From an uncultured Bacteroidota bacterium (GTDB taxonomy: Bacteria; Bacteroidota; Bacteroidia; Flavobacteriales; Flavobacteriaceae), in assembly GCA_902598295.1 (NCBI GenBank), contig CACKBA010000001.1, positions 55,498 through 119,497 of the forward strand: 64,000 nt of DNA, read 5' to 3'. Made by a program: the position numbers and the translations under genes. This document shows, piece after piece, positions 21,711 to 30,571 of the stretch. The number at the start of each line of letters is the position of its first letter. Within the stretch, counting starts at the first letter, position 1. The notes beneath the pieces were generated by a model, which saw nothing but the letters and a program-made list of their open reading frames with translations, was not told the origin of the DNA and ran no database searches.

Positions 21711-22304
21711 TCAATTGGGTTCGTCTTTAGTTTCTAGATATATATTTAGTAAATCTTGTTCAAATTTGTATAGCATATCATGCCAGTTTTCTTCATAAAA
21801 ATCATCTTCCATTGCTTTATCCCAATCATATTCTTTATGAAAATCTTCTATTTTATCATAAGATGTGTCTCCATAAACAAATGCACCACTTGGGTTATAG
21901 GTTTCATCTTCGTAAGTTCCTGTAATATAACAATTCTCATCAACCTTTTGAAGTTCATCTCTTAATCTTTCTAAGAACGATGTTGGTACAGACCAAGCAC
22001 TTCTTAATATAATATTACAATACTCTGGTAAATCTCCATGGTCATACTCTACATACATCCACTTCGGACCGATAATAGAATCCCACAATTCGTTTGATGG
22101 GAAATCAACTTCCCTATCCCAATTTTCTTTTGTGGTTTCATTATTATAGGTAAAGTTAGTTCCTTCAAGATTGTTAATTACATCAAGAGCAGTGGCTTCA
22201 TATTGTTTTCCACTATCATCATACTTGAAGATTTCTTGTAATCGTTCTGCTACCTTTTCACTACTTGAGTGTACAGTAACATAAGTTCTCATTTCATTTG
22301 CCAT
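21711..22304 (-). CDS. Hypothetical protein, possibly YubB/Api92 (DUF1281) ferredoxin-like fold
   Basis: GPKWMYVEYDHG..SAWSVPTSFLERL..ITGTYEDE..PSGAFVYGD resembles the KW..aWspP..y.de..G pattern. Confidence 0.45.
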   Translation of the reverse strand: MANEMRTYVTVHSSSEKVAERLQEIFKYDDSGKQYEATALDVINNLEGTNFTYNNETTKENWDREVDFPSNELWDSIIGPKWMYVEYDHGDLPEYCNIILRSAWSVPTSFLERLRDELQKVDENCYITGTYEDETYNPSGAFVYGDTSYDKIEDFHKEYDWDKAMEDDFYEENWHDMLYKFEQDLLNIYLETKDEPN

Positions 22305-22389
22305 AACTTAATGTATTTTAACTGACTGTTTCGTGATCTTTATTTCTAATTCAAAGGAAAATAAGTAAATTTAGGTTATTAAAAAAACC

Positions 22390-22788
22390 ATGATACTAAA
22401 TTGCTTCACAAAACATGTTAGTCATTTTGAAAATCCAAACGAAATGACTCACTCTTTTCAAGAAGTATTGAATTATTTAAGTAGTATATGTCCATTAATT
22501 GAGGATTCCGACTCTGTAAATATAGGAGATACGGTTTTATCAATTTTGGTTTTCGCGGATTTTTCTAACTCTGAGGTTGATGTTGAAGGTAGAATTTGGT
22601 TTAAATTTGAAGAAAGCCTGGAAAAATTAATAGCCTACTGTAATGAATTTGATAATAGAATTGATCAGTCAAATTTAAATTATAATGTAATAACTGAATC
22701 ACTAATAAACTTATCTAGCAAATTTAACTTTGAGTGGAATCGGAAGGTGTTGATTGACGATAACGGAACTGCGGTGCCCTTTTCTTAA
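22390..22788 (+). CDS. Hypothetical protein
   Basis: 132 aa ORF. Confidence 0.5.
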   Translation: MILNCFTKHVSHFENPNEMTHSFQEVLNYLSSICPLIEDSDSVNIGDTVLSILVFADFSNSEVDVEGRIWFKFEESLEKLIAYCNEFDNRIDQSNLNYNVITESLINLSSKFNFEWNRKVLIDDNGTAVPFS

Positions 22789-22796
22789 ATAACTTA

Positions 22797-23009
22797 ATGA
22801 AAAAAAAGACAATAAAATACTTTGTAATTGCTTTGTTACTTTTGTTTGCCTGCTACTTATTAAAGGACAACATACAGCCTGCGGTTGATAAAATTGTTGA
22901 TTTTTCAAAGACGCATGAAGATAGAAAAAGAGAGGGGGTCAAAAATTGGAAAGAAAAAATTGATTCAAAAATCGAGGAACGGAAAAAAGAAAGAGAGGCA
23001 TCAAAATAA
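22797..23009 (+). CDS. Hypothetical small protein with N-terminal TM
   Basis: 70 aa, TM then charged helix. Confidence 0.5.
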   Translation: MKKKTIKYFVIALLLLFACYLLKDNIQPAVDKIVDFSKTHEDRKREGVKNWKEKIDSKIEERKKEREASK

Positions 23010-23132
23010 ACGCTTGTTGCATATAAAACATTTTGTATAATAAAAAACTTCTATAGTTTGTGTTTAAGAAACGAAACTATTTTTTTAGATACAATATTGG
23101 TTAGAGGGGGTAAAAACCCTTAAAAACGTTTA

Positions 23133-23948
23133 TTAACTCGTTTTTTCGAAAATAAATATATTTGAACTGTACTCTTTGGAAAAAAACGCCAATAGATTCG
23201 AAAAAACACCGACAAAAAAACCAAATAGAAAAAACATTTTTGTTCCCTTATATTTTTCAGATAAAATTGAAACATAAACCGAATCTAACCACATTGGTTT
23301 TGTCAATAGGTGTTTAAATCCGTGTTTTTGAACAGTTTTTAAAACCCCTTTTTTATTAAAATGGAATCTATGCCTAGGGACATCATATGCCGCCCAAAAA
23401 CTCTTGTAATGTTTTGCGTCAAAAGAGTCGTGGTTTGGTACTGCCACAATCAATATTCCTTTGTCTTTTAAGAGTTTTCTACACAACATTAAAGTTTGAT
23501 TAACGTCATTAATATGCTCCAGTGAATGCCAAAAGGTTATGGTATTAACAGGGCTTGAAAGAGACTCAAGTTTATTATATACTTTAATGTTTTTAGCCTC
23601 TAATTCTTTATGGGCGGCTGTTATAACATCTACTCCGCAAACCTCAAAGCCTGCTTTTTTTGCAGACATAAGAAAACCTCCTCTACCACAACCAAAGTCC
23701 AAAATCGACTTTTTATTTTTTGAAAACCTTGATGTCAGTTTTACCTTTCTCCAAACCATGAATCGAGAAGAAACATCATAAAACATAGACAATAATGATT
23801 TGGAACTTTTGTGTGAATGGTAGTTTTTTGAATCGTAATAAGACCTGAGATCTTTAGCGTTTATTTTGGGCAGGGTTGTGAGCACACCATCTGAAACTTT
23901 TTTTATTTCAAATCTTTCACCTGTCAAAAAATGGTCTTTAACTATCAT
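23133..23948 (-). CDS. Class I SAM-dependent methyltransferase
   Basis: ILDFGCGRGGFL; HSLEHINDVNQTL; LIVAVPNHDSFDAKHY. Confidence 0.88.
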   Translation of the reverse strand: MIVKDHFLTGERFEIKKVSDGVLTTLPKINAKDLRSYYDSKNYHSHKSSKSLLSMFYDVSSRFMVWRKVKLTSRFSKNKKSILDFGCGRGGFLMSAKKAGFEVCGVDVITAAHKELEAKNIKVYNKLESLSSPVNTITFWHSLEHINDVNQTLMLCRKLLKDKGILIVAVPNHDSFDAKHYKSFWAAYDVPRHRFHFNKKGVLKTVQKHGFKHLLTKPMWLDSVYVSILSEKYKGTKMFFLFGFFVGVFSNLLAFFSKEYSSNIFIFEKTS

Positions 23949-23958
23949 TTATAATTTT

Positions 23959-23974
23959 TGTTCCACGTGAAACA
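23959..23974. promoter_or_regulatory. parS-like ParB-binding site (15/16)
   Basis: TGTTCCACGTGAAACA directly after the mnmG stop. Confidence 0.75.
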
Positions 23975-23975
23975 G

Positions 23976-25847
23976 TTATCTACCCATAAAAACCAACATG
24001 GCGCTTATATCTGCGGGCGATACACCGCTAATTCGGGATGCTTGGGAAAGAGACACAGGCCTAACCTTGTCCAGTTTTGACTTTGCCTCGGAAGACAAAC
24101 ATTTCAATCTAGAATAGTCAAAACTTGTTGGTATAGAAATGTTTTCTAACGCCTTTAATTTTTCTGCATTTGAACTCTCTTTGTCAATATAACCTGAGTA
24201 TTTGACTTGAATTTCCACTTGCTCAATGATTTCTTTCTGCACATTATTTTCTGTTATGTAGTTTGAAACGGAGCTGATGGTGGATATGTCGCTGAAAGCA
24301 AGTTGGGGTCTAGAAAACAATTTGAAGAGTTTCATGGACTGTGAAATAGGGGAAGATCCTTTTTGGATAAGAATCTCGTTAATTTCGTCAGGCTTTATGC
24401 TTAGGTTTTTAATGAAAGACATCATGTGTTCTGTTTTTTTCTTTTTAGATAAAACAATAGACATCCTGTCGTTTGACGCCAACCCTATGTTATTGGATAT
24501 TTCCGTTAAACGAAGGTCTGCATTGTCTTGTCTTAAAAGCATTCTAAACTCTGCTCTTGATGTAAACATTCTATAAGGTTCTTCAGTGCCTTTTGTTATT
24601 AAGTCGTCTATCAGAACCCCAATGTAAGCCTCATTTCTTTTTAAAACAAACGGTGGTTTTTTGCAAATCTTCAAGGAAGCGTTTATTCCTGCCATAAGAC
24701 CTTGAGAAGCAGCCTCCTCATAACCGGTTGTTCCATTAATTTGACCAGCAAAAAAAAGACCATCAACGAGTTTTGTTTCTAATGAGTGTTTAAGTTGAGT
24801 TGGAGGGAAATAATCATATTCTATAGCATAACCAGGTCTAAAAAACTTAACGTTTTCAAATCCAGGAACAGACTTTAACGCTTTATACTGCACCTCTTCA
24901 GGCAGCGAGGTTGAAAAACCGTTTACATAAACCTCGACAGTATTCCATCCCTCAGGTTCTACAAATATTTGATGTCTGTCTTTTTCTGAAAACCTGCTGA
25001 TTTTATCTTCAACCGATGGGCAATACCTAGGACCGACGCTTTTTATTCGTCCATTGAACATTGGTGATCGATCAAACCCTTCTCTCAAAAGATCGTGGGT
25101 TTTATGGTTTGTGTATGTCACATAACAACTTCTTTGGTTGGTTAAAATAGGGGATGAGGGCAAATAAGAGAATCTTCCTGGGTTGGTGTCTCCCGGTTGC
25201 TCTTCCATTTTGTTGTAGTTCAGTGTTCTGCCATCAACTCTTGGTGGTGTTCCGGTCTTCATTCTTCCAGAAACAAAACCCAAAGAGGTTAGGTTTTCTG
25301 TAATTCCAAAAGAGGCTTTTTCACCAACCCTTCCTCCTCCAAATTGTTTTTCACCAACATGAATAAGCCCATTAAGAAAAGTGCCGTTTGTAAGTATTAC
25401 TGTTTTGGATTTAATTTTTAGACCAAGTTGGGTAACAACACCTTTTATTGTTTTTTTGTCAACAAGCAAACCAACAACGGAGTCTTGATAAAAATCCAGG
25501 TTTGGCGTTTCTTCCAACAACTCTCTCCATTTTTTAGAGAACATCATTCTGTCAGATTGTGCGCGGGGACTCCAAACAGCGGGTCCTTTAGACTTGTTGA
25601 GCATTTTAAATTGAATGGCAGAATGGTCTGTGACAATTCCGCTGTAACCACCAAGGGCGTCAATTTCTTTGATTATCTGACCTTTTGCTATTCCACCCAT
25701 AGCGGGGTTGCAAGACATTTGGGCAATGTTTTGAAGATTCATTGTGATCAAAAGGGTTTTGGAACCCATGTTTGCGGCGGCGGCAGCGGCCTCACTTCCT
25801 GCATGACCGGCACCAACTACTATTATGTCGTACTCTTCATTGAACAT
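23976..25847 (-). CDS. mnmG: tRNA uridine-5-carboxymethylaminomethyl(34) synthesis enzyme MnmG
   Basis: DIIVVGAGHAGSEAA; CNPAMGGIAKGQ; TGYEEAASQGLMAG. Confidence 0.97.
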   Translation of the reverse strand: MFNEEYDIIVVGAGHAGSEAAAAAANMGSKTLLITMNLQNIAQMSCNPAMGGIAKGQIIKEIDALGGYSGIVTDHSAIQFKMLNKSKGPAVWSPRAQSDRMMFSKKWRELLEETPNLDFYQDSVVGLLVDKKTIKGVVTQLGLKIKSKTVILTNGTFLNGLIHVGEKQFGGGRVGEKASFGITENLTSLGFVSGRMKTGTPPRVDGRTLNYNKMEEQPGDTNPGRFSYLPSSPILTNQRSCYVTYTNHKTHDLLREGFDRSPMFNGRIKSVGPRYCPSVEDKISRFSEKDRHQIFVEPEGWNTVEVYVNGFSTSLPEEVQYKALKSVPGFENVKFFRPGYAIEYDYFPPTQLKHSLETKLVDGLFFAGQINGTTGYEEAASQGLMAGINASLKICKKPPFVLKRNEAYIGVLIDDLITKGTEEPYRMFTSRAEFRMLLRQDNADLRLTEISNNIGLASNDRMSIVLSKKKKTEHMMSFIKNLSIKPDEINEILIQKGSSPISQSMKLFKLFSRPQLAFSDISTISSVSNYITENNVQKEIIEQVEIQVKYSGYIDKESSNAEKLKALENISIPTSFDYSRLKCLSSEAKSKLDKVRPVSLSQASRISGVSPADISAMLVFMGR

Positions 25848-25848
25848 A

Positions 25849-26271
25849 TTATGTTTGTTTCACGTGAAACATCTTTATTGCCTCTGTTTCTTTTTGTGTC
25901 ATGATTGATTTTTCTTTTTTTGTTTTGTCATTGTATCCCATAATATGCAACAATCCATGTGCCATAACTCTTTTTAGTTCCTCATCAAAACTAACACCAA
26001 ATGTGTTTGAGTTTTCAAGAACCCTGTCTATACTTATGGCAATGTTTCCTGATATTTTATTCCCCTCAAGCTCTCCAAAAGCAATAACGTCGGTGAAATA
26101 GTCGTGATTTAGGTGTTTTTTGTTCATGGCTAGAAGCTCTTCGTCATTTACAAACAAAAACACAAGTTCATGAATTGAAAAATTTTCAGCAAGGGACACG
26201 TGTGTTAACCATCTTGAATAACCGTCGTGGTTTTCGAGATGAAAATCTGTATTATAAACAAAATCAATCAC
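25849..26271 (-). CDS. ybeY: rRNA maturation RNase YbeY
   Basis: MAHGLLHIMGYND; DVIAFGELEG. Confidence 0.93.
   Translation of the reverse strand: MIDFVYNTDFHLENHDGYSRWLTHVSLAENFSIHELVFLFVNDEELLAMNKKHLNHDYFTDVIAFGELEGNKISGNIAISIDRVLENSNTFGVSFDEELKRVMAHGLLHIMGYNDKTKKEKSIMTQKETEAIKMFHVKQT
25856..25871. promoter_or_regulatory. parS site, perfect 16-bp palindrome
   Basis: TGTTTCACGTGAAACA; encodes FHVKQ in the C-terminus of YbeY. Confidence 0.88.
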
Positions 26272-26332
26272 TTAAAATTTTTCTGCAAATATATAAGGTC
26301 CAAACATATTATAAAAAAGGTCTACGATTTTA

Positions 26333-26340
26333 TATATTTG
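26333..26340 (+). promoter_or_regulatory. Bacteroidota -7 element TATATTTG
   Basis: Matches TAnnTTTG, 5 nt before the GTG of the AlkB-like gene. Confidence 0.5.
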
Positions 26341-26344
26341 CCGT

Positions 26345-27394
26345 GTGAAAGACCTAAAATATTTGGCTGCCTACACCATCCCTTTGGCGTGTGTTATTTC
26401 GTTTATGTCTAACGGGGTTTTGACTTATTCTGCAGTGATTTACGCATTTGTTGTAATTCCAATAATGGAGTTAATTGTGGGAGAAGACAATAAAAACTTA
26501 AGTGAGGAAGACATAAAGAGTCGGGGTGTAAACAAAGTTTTTGACATAATGCTTTACATGAATGTTCCGATAGTTTATTCCATGATTTTTTGGGGTTTTT
26601 ATATAGTTGCCAATAACAACTACACGGTTTTTGAAATAGTTGGAATCACTCTTTCAGGTGGTGTTCTGCTTGCCACAAACGCAATAAACGTTGCTCATGA
26701 ATTGGGTCACAGATCTTCTGTCTTTGAAAAAACATTATCCAAAATATTGTTGCTGCCATGCCTTTACATGCATTTTTTTATTGAACATAACTTTGGACAC
26801 CACACAAATGTAGGTACACCAAAAGACGGGGCGTCAGCAAGGTACAAACAAAGTGTATATGGTTTTTGGTTTACATCTGTAACAAAACAATATATAGATG
26901 CTTGGGTAAAACAAAAAGAACTCTTAAGTCGCTCGAAATCAGGGTTTTACTCAATAAAAAACGACATGCTTTGGTATCTGATTATTCAGGGTCTATACCT
27001 CTACGGCGTGTGGTTTGTCTTTGGTGGTGCGGCATTAGTTTTTTGCATATGCATTGGTGTAATTTCCTTTTTATTTCTTGAAACCATAAACTACATTGAG
27101 CACTATGGTTTAAGGCGAATCAAAACTGAATCTGGGAGATACGAAAGAGTTCAAACATGTCATTCTTGGAACTCCAACCACAGCATTGGCAGAATAGTTT
27201 TATACGAACTGACTCGTCACAGCGATCACCATTACAAATCGTCTAAAAAATATCAAATTTTGGACTGTTATGATGAAAGCCCACAACTCCCATATGGATA
27301 CCCAACATCTATTCTTCTAAGCCTTGTTCCGCCATTATGGTTTAAAATAATGAACAAGCGTGTTCCTGAAAGAATGAAAAAAATTAAGGACTAA
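26345..27394 (+). CDS. alkB: Alkane 1-monooxygenase / membrane fatty acid desaturase-like di-iron enzyme
   Basis: His boxes HELGHR, HNFGHH, NYIEHYG, HSDHHYK in a multi-TM protein. Confidence 0.88.
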   Translation: MKDLKYLAAYTIPLACVISFMSNGVLTYSAVIYAFVVIPIMELIVGEDNKNLSEEDIKSRGVNKVFDIMLYMNVPIVYSMIFWGFYIVANNNYTVFEIVGITLSGGVLLATNAINVAHELGHRSSVFEKTLSKILLLPCLYMHFFIEHNFGHHTNVGTPKDGASARYKQSVYGFWFTSVTKQYIDAWVKQKELLSRSKSGFYSIKNDMLWYLIIQGLYLYGVWFVFGGAALVFCICIGVISFLFLETINYIEHYGLRRIKTESGRYERVQTCHSWNSNHSIGRIVLYELTRHSDHHYKSSKKYQILDCYDESPQLPYGYPTSILLSLVPPLWFKIMNKRVPERMKKIKD

Positions 27395-28926
27395 TGCCCA
27401 ATCATGTTCGTGTTAGGTTTGCGCCAAGTCCTACCGGCCCCTTACATGTCGGGGGATTAAGGGCTGCTCTTTATAATTATTTACATGCAAGGAAAAATAA
27501 TGGAAGTTTTGTTTTAAGGGTTGAAGACACAGACAAAAAGAGAGAAATCAAAGGAAGTTATGAATACATTGAAGAGTCCTTAAGGTGGTGTGGATTGACG
27601 CCTGATGAATCACCCTTGTTGGGTGGGGATTATGGCCCATACAAACAGAGTGAGAGAAAAAGTTTTTATAAAAAACAGATTGATGTGCTTATTAAAAACG
27701 GTAGTGCCTACTATGCTTTTGATAAGGCGGAGGAGTTAGAAAAGCACAGAAAAAATCATGAAAAAAAAGGAAAGAAGTTTGTTTATAATGCACACAACAG
27801 GCTAAAGCTAAAGAACTCTCTGTCTCTAGACAAAGAAAAGGTTAACGAGTTGTTAAAAAACGGCAACTATGTGGTGCGTTTTAAAATGCCTGATGAAAAA
27901 ACCATTTTTTGTAATGACGAAATTAGGGGAAAGGTTAGTGTTTCGAGCAAGGAACTTGACGACAAAGTGCTTTTTAAATCAGACAAAACGCCAACATATC
28001 ATTTTGCAAATGTGGTTGACGACTACATGATGAAGATTACACATGTGATTAGGGGAGAAGAATGGCTACCCTCTCTTCCGCTTCATGTTCTTTTATATAA
28101 ATCCTTTGGTTGGGAGCCCCCTTTATATGCACACATACCTTTAATTTTAAAACCTAACGGCAAAGGCAAGTTGTCAAAAAGGGATGGGGAGAGTTTTGGT
28201 TTTCCTGTCTATCCAATCAAATGGAAGGACGTTGTTAATGTTAGAAGAGCAGCTGCTTTTGAAAAAGGATTGCCGTATGGTGAAGAAGCAAAAGACAAAA
28301 CATACCCCGGGTTTAAAGAGTTTGGAATACTGCCTGAAGCCCTCATAAATTACCTCGGTTTGTTGGGGTGGTCTAAACAAGACAATAAAGAGGTTTATTG
28401 TTTGTCTGATCTGGTGGGGTCTTTTGAGATTAAGTCTATTGGAAAAAGCGGGGCTAAGTTTGATTTTGAAAAACTTATTTGGCTAAACTCACAACACATA
28501 CAAAAAATGTCCTCTGAAGAAGTTGTTAAAAGAGTTTCGTTGTTAAACCCCAACAGCAAGTTTAATGTCACAAAAAAGGTTGTTGATTTGATTAAACCTC
28601 GTTTAGAGCGGTTAGCAGATATTGATGTTGAGTTTGGTTACTTGTTTGAGTCTCAAAAACGTGACCCAGCACTAGAGAAAAAACTATTAAACAACGACGC
28701 AAAAACTTTTTTAAAAGATTATTGTGATGTGCTTGAAAAAAACTTTGAGAACGCATCACAACTTAAAGAAGACCTTGGTCGGTGTTCCAAAATTGGGTTT
28801 GGCAAGTCAATGGGGGCGGTGAGACTTTGTCTTGTTGGAAAACTAGCAGGGCCTGATCTGTTCGAGCTGATGTTGTTTTTAGGGAAAAAAGAAGTTTTGA
28901 AAAGAATCGGGTCTGTTGTTGTGTAA
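27394..28926 (+). CDS. gltX: Glutamate-tRNA ligase
   Basis: RVRFAPSPTGPLHVGGLRAALYN; GKLSKRDG. Confidence 0.97.
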   Translation: MPNHVRVRFAPSPTGPLHVGGLRAALYNYLHARKNNGSFVLRVEDTDKKREIKGSYEYIEESLRWCGLTPDESPLLGGDYGPYKQSERKSFYKKQIDVLIKNGSAYYAFDKAEELEKHRKNHEKKGKKFVYNAHNRLKLKNSLSLDKEKVNELLKNGNYVVRFKMPDEKTIFCNDEIRGKVSVSSKELDDKVLFKSDKTPTYHFANVVDDYMMKITHVIRGEEWLPSLPLHVLLYKSFGWEPPLYAHIPLILKPNGKGKLSKRDGESFGFPVYPIKWKDVVNVRRAAAFEKGLPYGEEAKDKTYPGFKEFGILPEALINYLGLLGWSKQDNKEVYCLSDLVGSFEIKSIGKSGAKFDFEKLIWLNSQHIQKMSSEEVVKRVSLLNPNSKFNVTKKVVDLIKPRLERLADIDVEFGYLFESQKRDPALEKKLLNNDAKTFLKDYCDVLEKNFENASQLKEDLGRCSKIGFGKSMGAVRLCLVGKLAGPDLFELMLFLGKKEVLKRIGSVVV

Positions 28927-28985
28927 TTAGCTTGGTTTTCATAGTAATTTTTTCTTGAAAATTCGTAAATTATAAGGAAAAAACT

Positions 28986-29972
28986 ATGGGATATCTTCTT
29001 ACGCCAATCATACTACTTACTCTATTAGCGCTAATCTTTGGAACCTTTTTTATTGTTAAACAACAATCGGCAGCAGTTGTTGAAAGGTTTGGAAAGTTTC
29101 TGAGCGTTCGCCACTCTGGCCTTCAAATTAAAATTCCGCTTGTTGACAATGTAGCAGGAAGACTAAGTTTAAGAATCCAACAGCTTGATGTTGTTGTAGA
29201 AACAAAAACAAAAGACGACGTTTTTGTAAAGATCAAAGTTTCTGTACAGTACAAAGTTATAAAAGACAAGGTGTACGATGCTTTTTATAAACTTGATTTT
29301 CCACAGGACCAGATTACCTCTTACGTTTTTGACGTTGTGAGAGCAGAGGTTCCTAAGATGATATTGGATGATGTTTTTGAAAAGAAAGACGATGTGGCTG
29401 TGGCTGTTAAAACTGAGTTAAATGATGCAATGTTAAATTATGGTTTTGATATAATCAAGACCCTTGTCACAGACATTGATCCAGACGCTCAGGTTAAAGA
29501 CTCGATGAACAGGATTAATGCCTCTGAAAGAGAAAAGGTTGCTGCTCAATTTGAGGGAGATGCTCAAAGGATTTTAATTGTTGAAAGAGCAAAGGCAGAA
29601 GCAGAAAGCAAAAGGCTTCAGGGTCAGGGTATTGCAGACCAAAGAAGGGAAATTGCGCGCGGTCTAGAAGATTCTGTAAAGGTATTAAACGGAGTGGATA
29701 TCAACTCTCAAGAAGCCTCTGCCCTTATTGTTGTTACACAGCATTATGATACCCTACAGTCCGTGGGGTCTACTAGTAATAGCAACCTTATCTTGATGCC
29801 AAACTCTCCTCAAGCAGGGTCCGAGATGTTGAACAATATGGTCGCTTCATTTACTGCCAGCAACCAGATTGGAGAAGAAATGAAAAAGGCAAAAAAAGCA
29901 AAAGAAACGGTGCTAAACCAGAATGTACCAAAGAAAGACAAACCAATCCCTCCGCCTGAAGAACAAGTTTAG
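28986..29972 (+). CDS. SPFH/Band 7 family protein
   Basis: FIVKQQSAAVVERFGKFLSVRHSGLQIKIPLVD; INASEREKVAAQFEGDAQRI. Confidence 0.9.
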   Translation: MGYLLTPIILLTLLALIFGTFFIVKQQSAAVVERFGKFLSVRHSGLQIKIPLVDNVAGRLSLRIQQLDVVVETKTKDDVFVKIKVSVQYKVIKDKVYDAFYKLDFPQDQITSYVFDVVRAEVPKMILDDVFEKKDDVAVAVKTELNDAMLNYGFDIIKTLVTDIDPDAQVKDSMNRINASEREKVAAQFEGDAQRILIVERAKAEAESKRLQGQGIADQRREIARGLEDSVKVLNGVDINSQEASALIVVTQHYDTLQSVGSTSNSNLILMPNSPQAGSEMLNNMVASFTASNQIGEEMKKAKKAKETVLNQNVPKKDKPIPPPEEQV

Positions 29973-30277
29973 TGGAAAATCTTAGCAGGTTTAAAGAGTT
30001 GGCCGCACAACACAACACAGAAGTTGTGTTAGAAAAAACCAAAGACTGTGATTGGTTTTTTTATGAGGAGGATGGTGCTTGTGGATACCCCTTACAAATA
30101 TCTACCCCAAATGAAAGCGACTTGGTGCCGTCCGAACACATCTATAGTGCAATTGAAGAAAGTGTTTGTGCTTTAGCCGAAGTGATAATGAGCCCAGATG
30201 TTAACAAGGTTTACTTTAATTCTGAAGAGTTGCTGGACTCTTACTTTGATGAACTAGAGGGCGAGTTGGGGGTTTAG
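29972..30277 (+). CDS. Hypothetical protein
   Basis: 101 aa, start overlaps the SPFH stop codon. Confidence 0.55.
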   Translation: MENLSRFKELAAQHNTEVVLEKTKDCDWFFYEEDGACGYPLQISTPNESDLVPSEHIYSAIEESVCALAEVIMSPDVNKVYFNSEELLDSYFDELEGELGV

Positions 30278-30317
30278 GGTTTGTCCTCGCTTGAGTTGGT
30301 TATTATAACATCTAGCT

Positions 30318-30536
30318 TTAGTAACCCGTTAAAGCTAAAAAAAATATAGCTAAGATTAATATAGCGATTATTGTTTTCCAGTACCATTTCTTAATATAAG
30401 TGTCTTCATAAACTAATAAATGAAACACAAAACTTAAACCCACAAGAAATAGCAAACCAAGCGTTTCTAGAACACTAAATTCCATTAGGGGATATTTATT
30501 GTCATAATATGTTTCAGGATTTTGAAGGAAAGTCAT
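30318..30536 (-). CDS. Hypothetical small membrane protein
   Basis: 72 aa, two hydrophobic segments. Confidence 0.5.
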   Translation of the reverse strand: MTFLQNPETYYDNKYPLMEFSVLETLGLLFLVGLSFVFHLLVYEDTYIKKWYWKTIIAILILAIFFLALTGY

Positions 30537-30571
30537 TTAGCAAATAAATTATAAAACAAATAAACCTCCAC

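Noticed and set aside
26197-26202. Third CACGTG as parS candidate
   Set aside because: Flanks GACACGTGTG do not match TGTTtCACGTGAAACA
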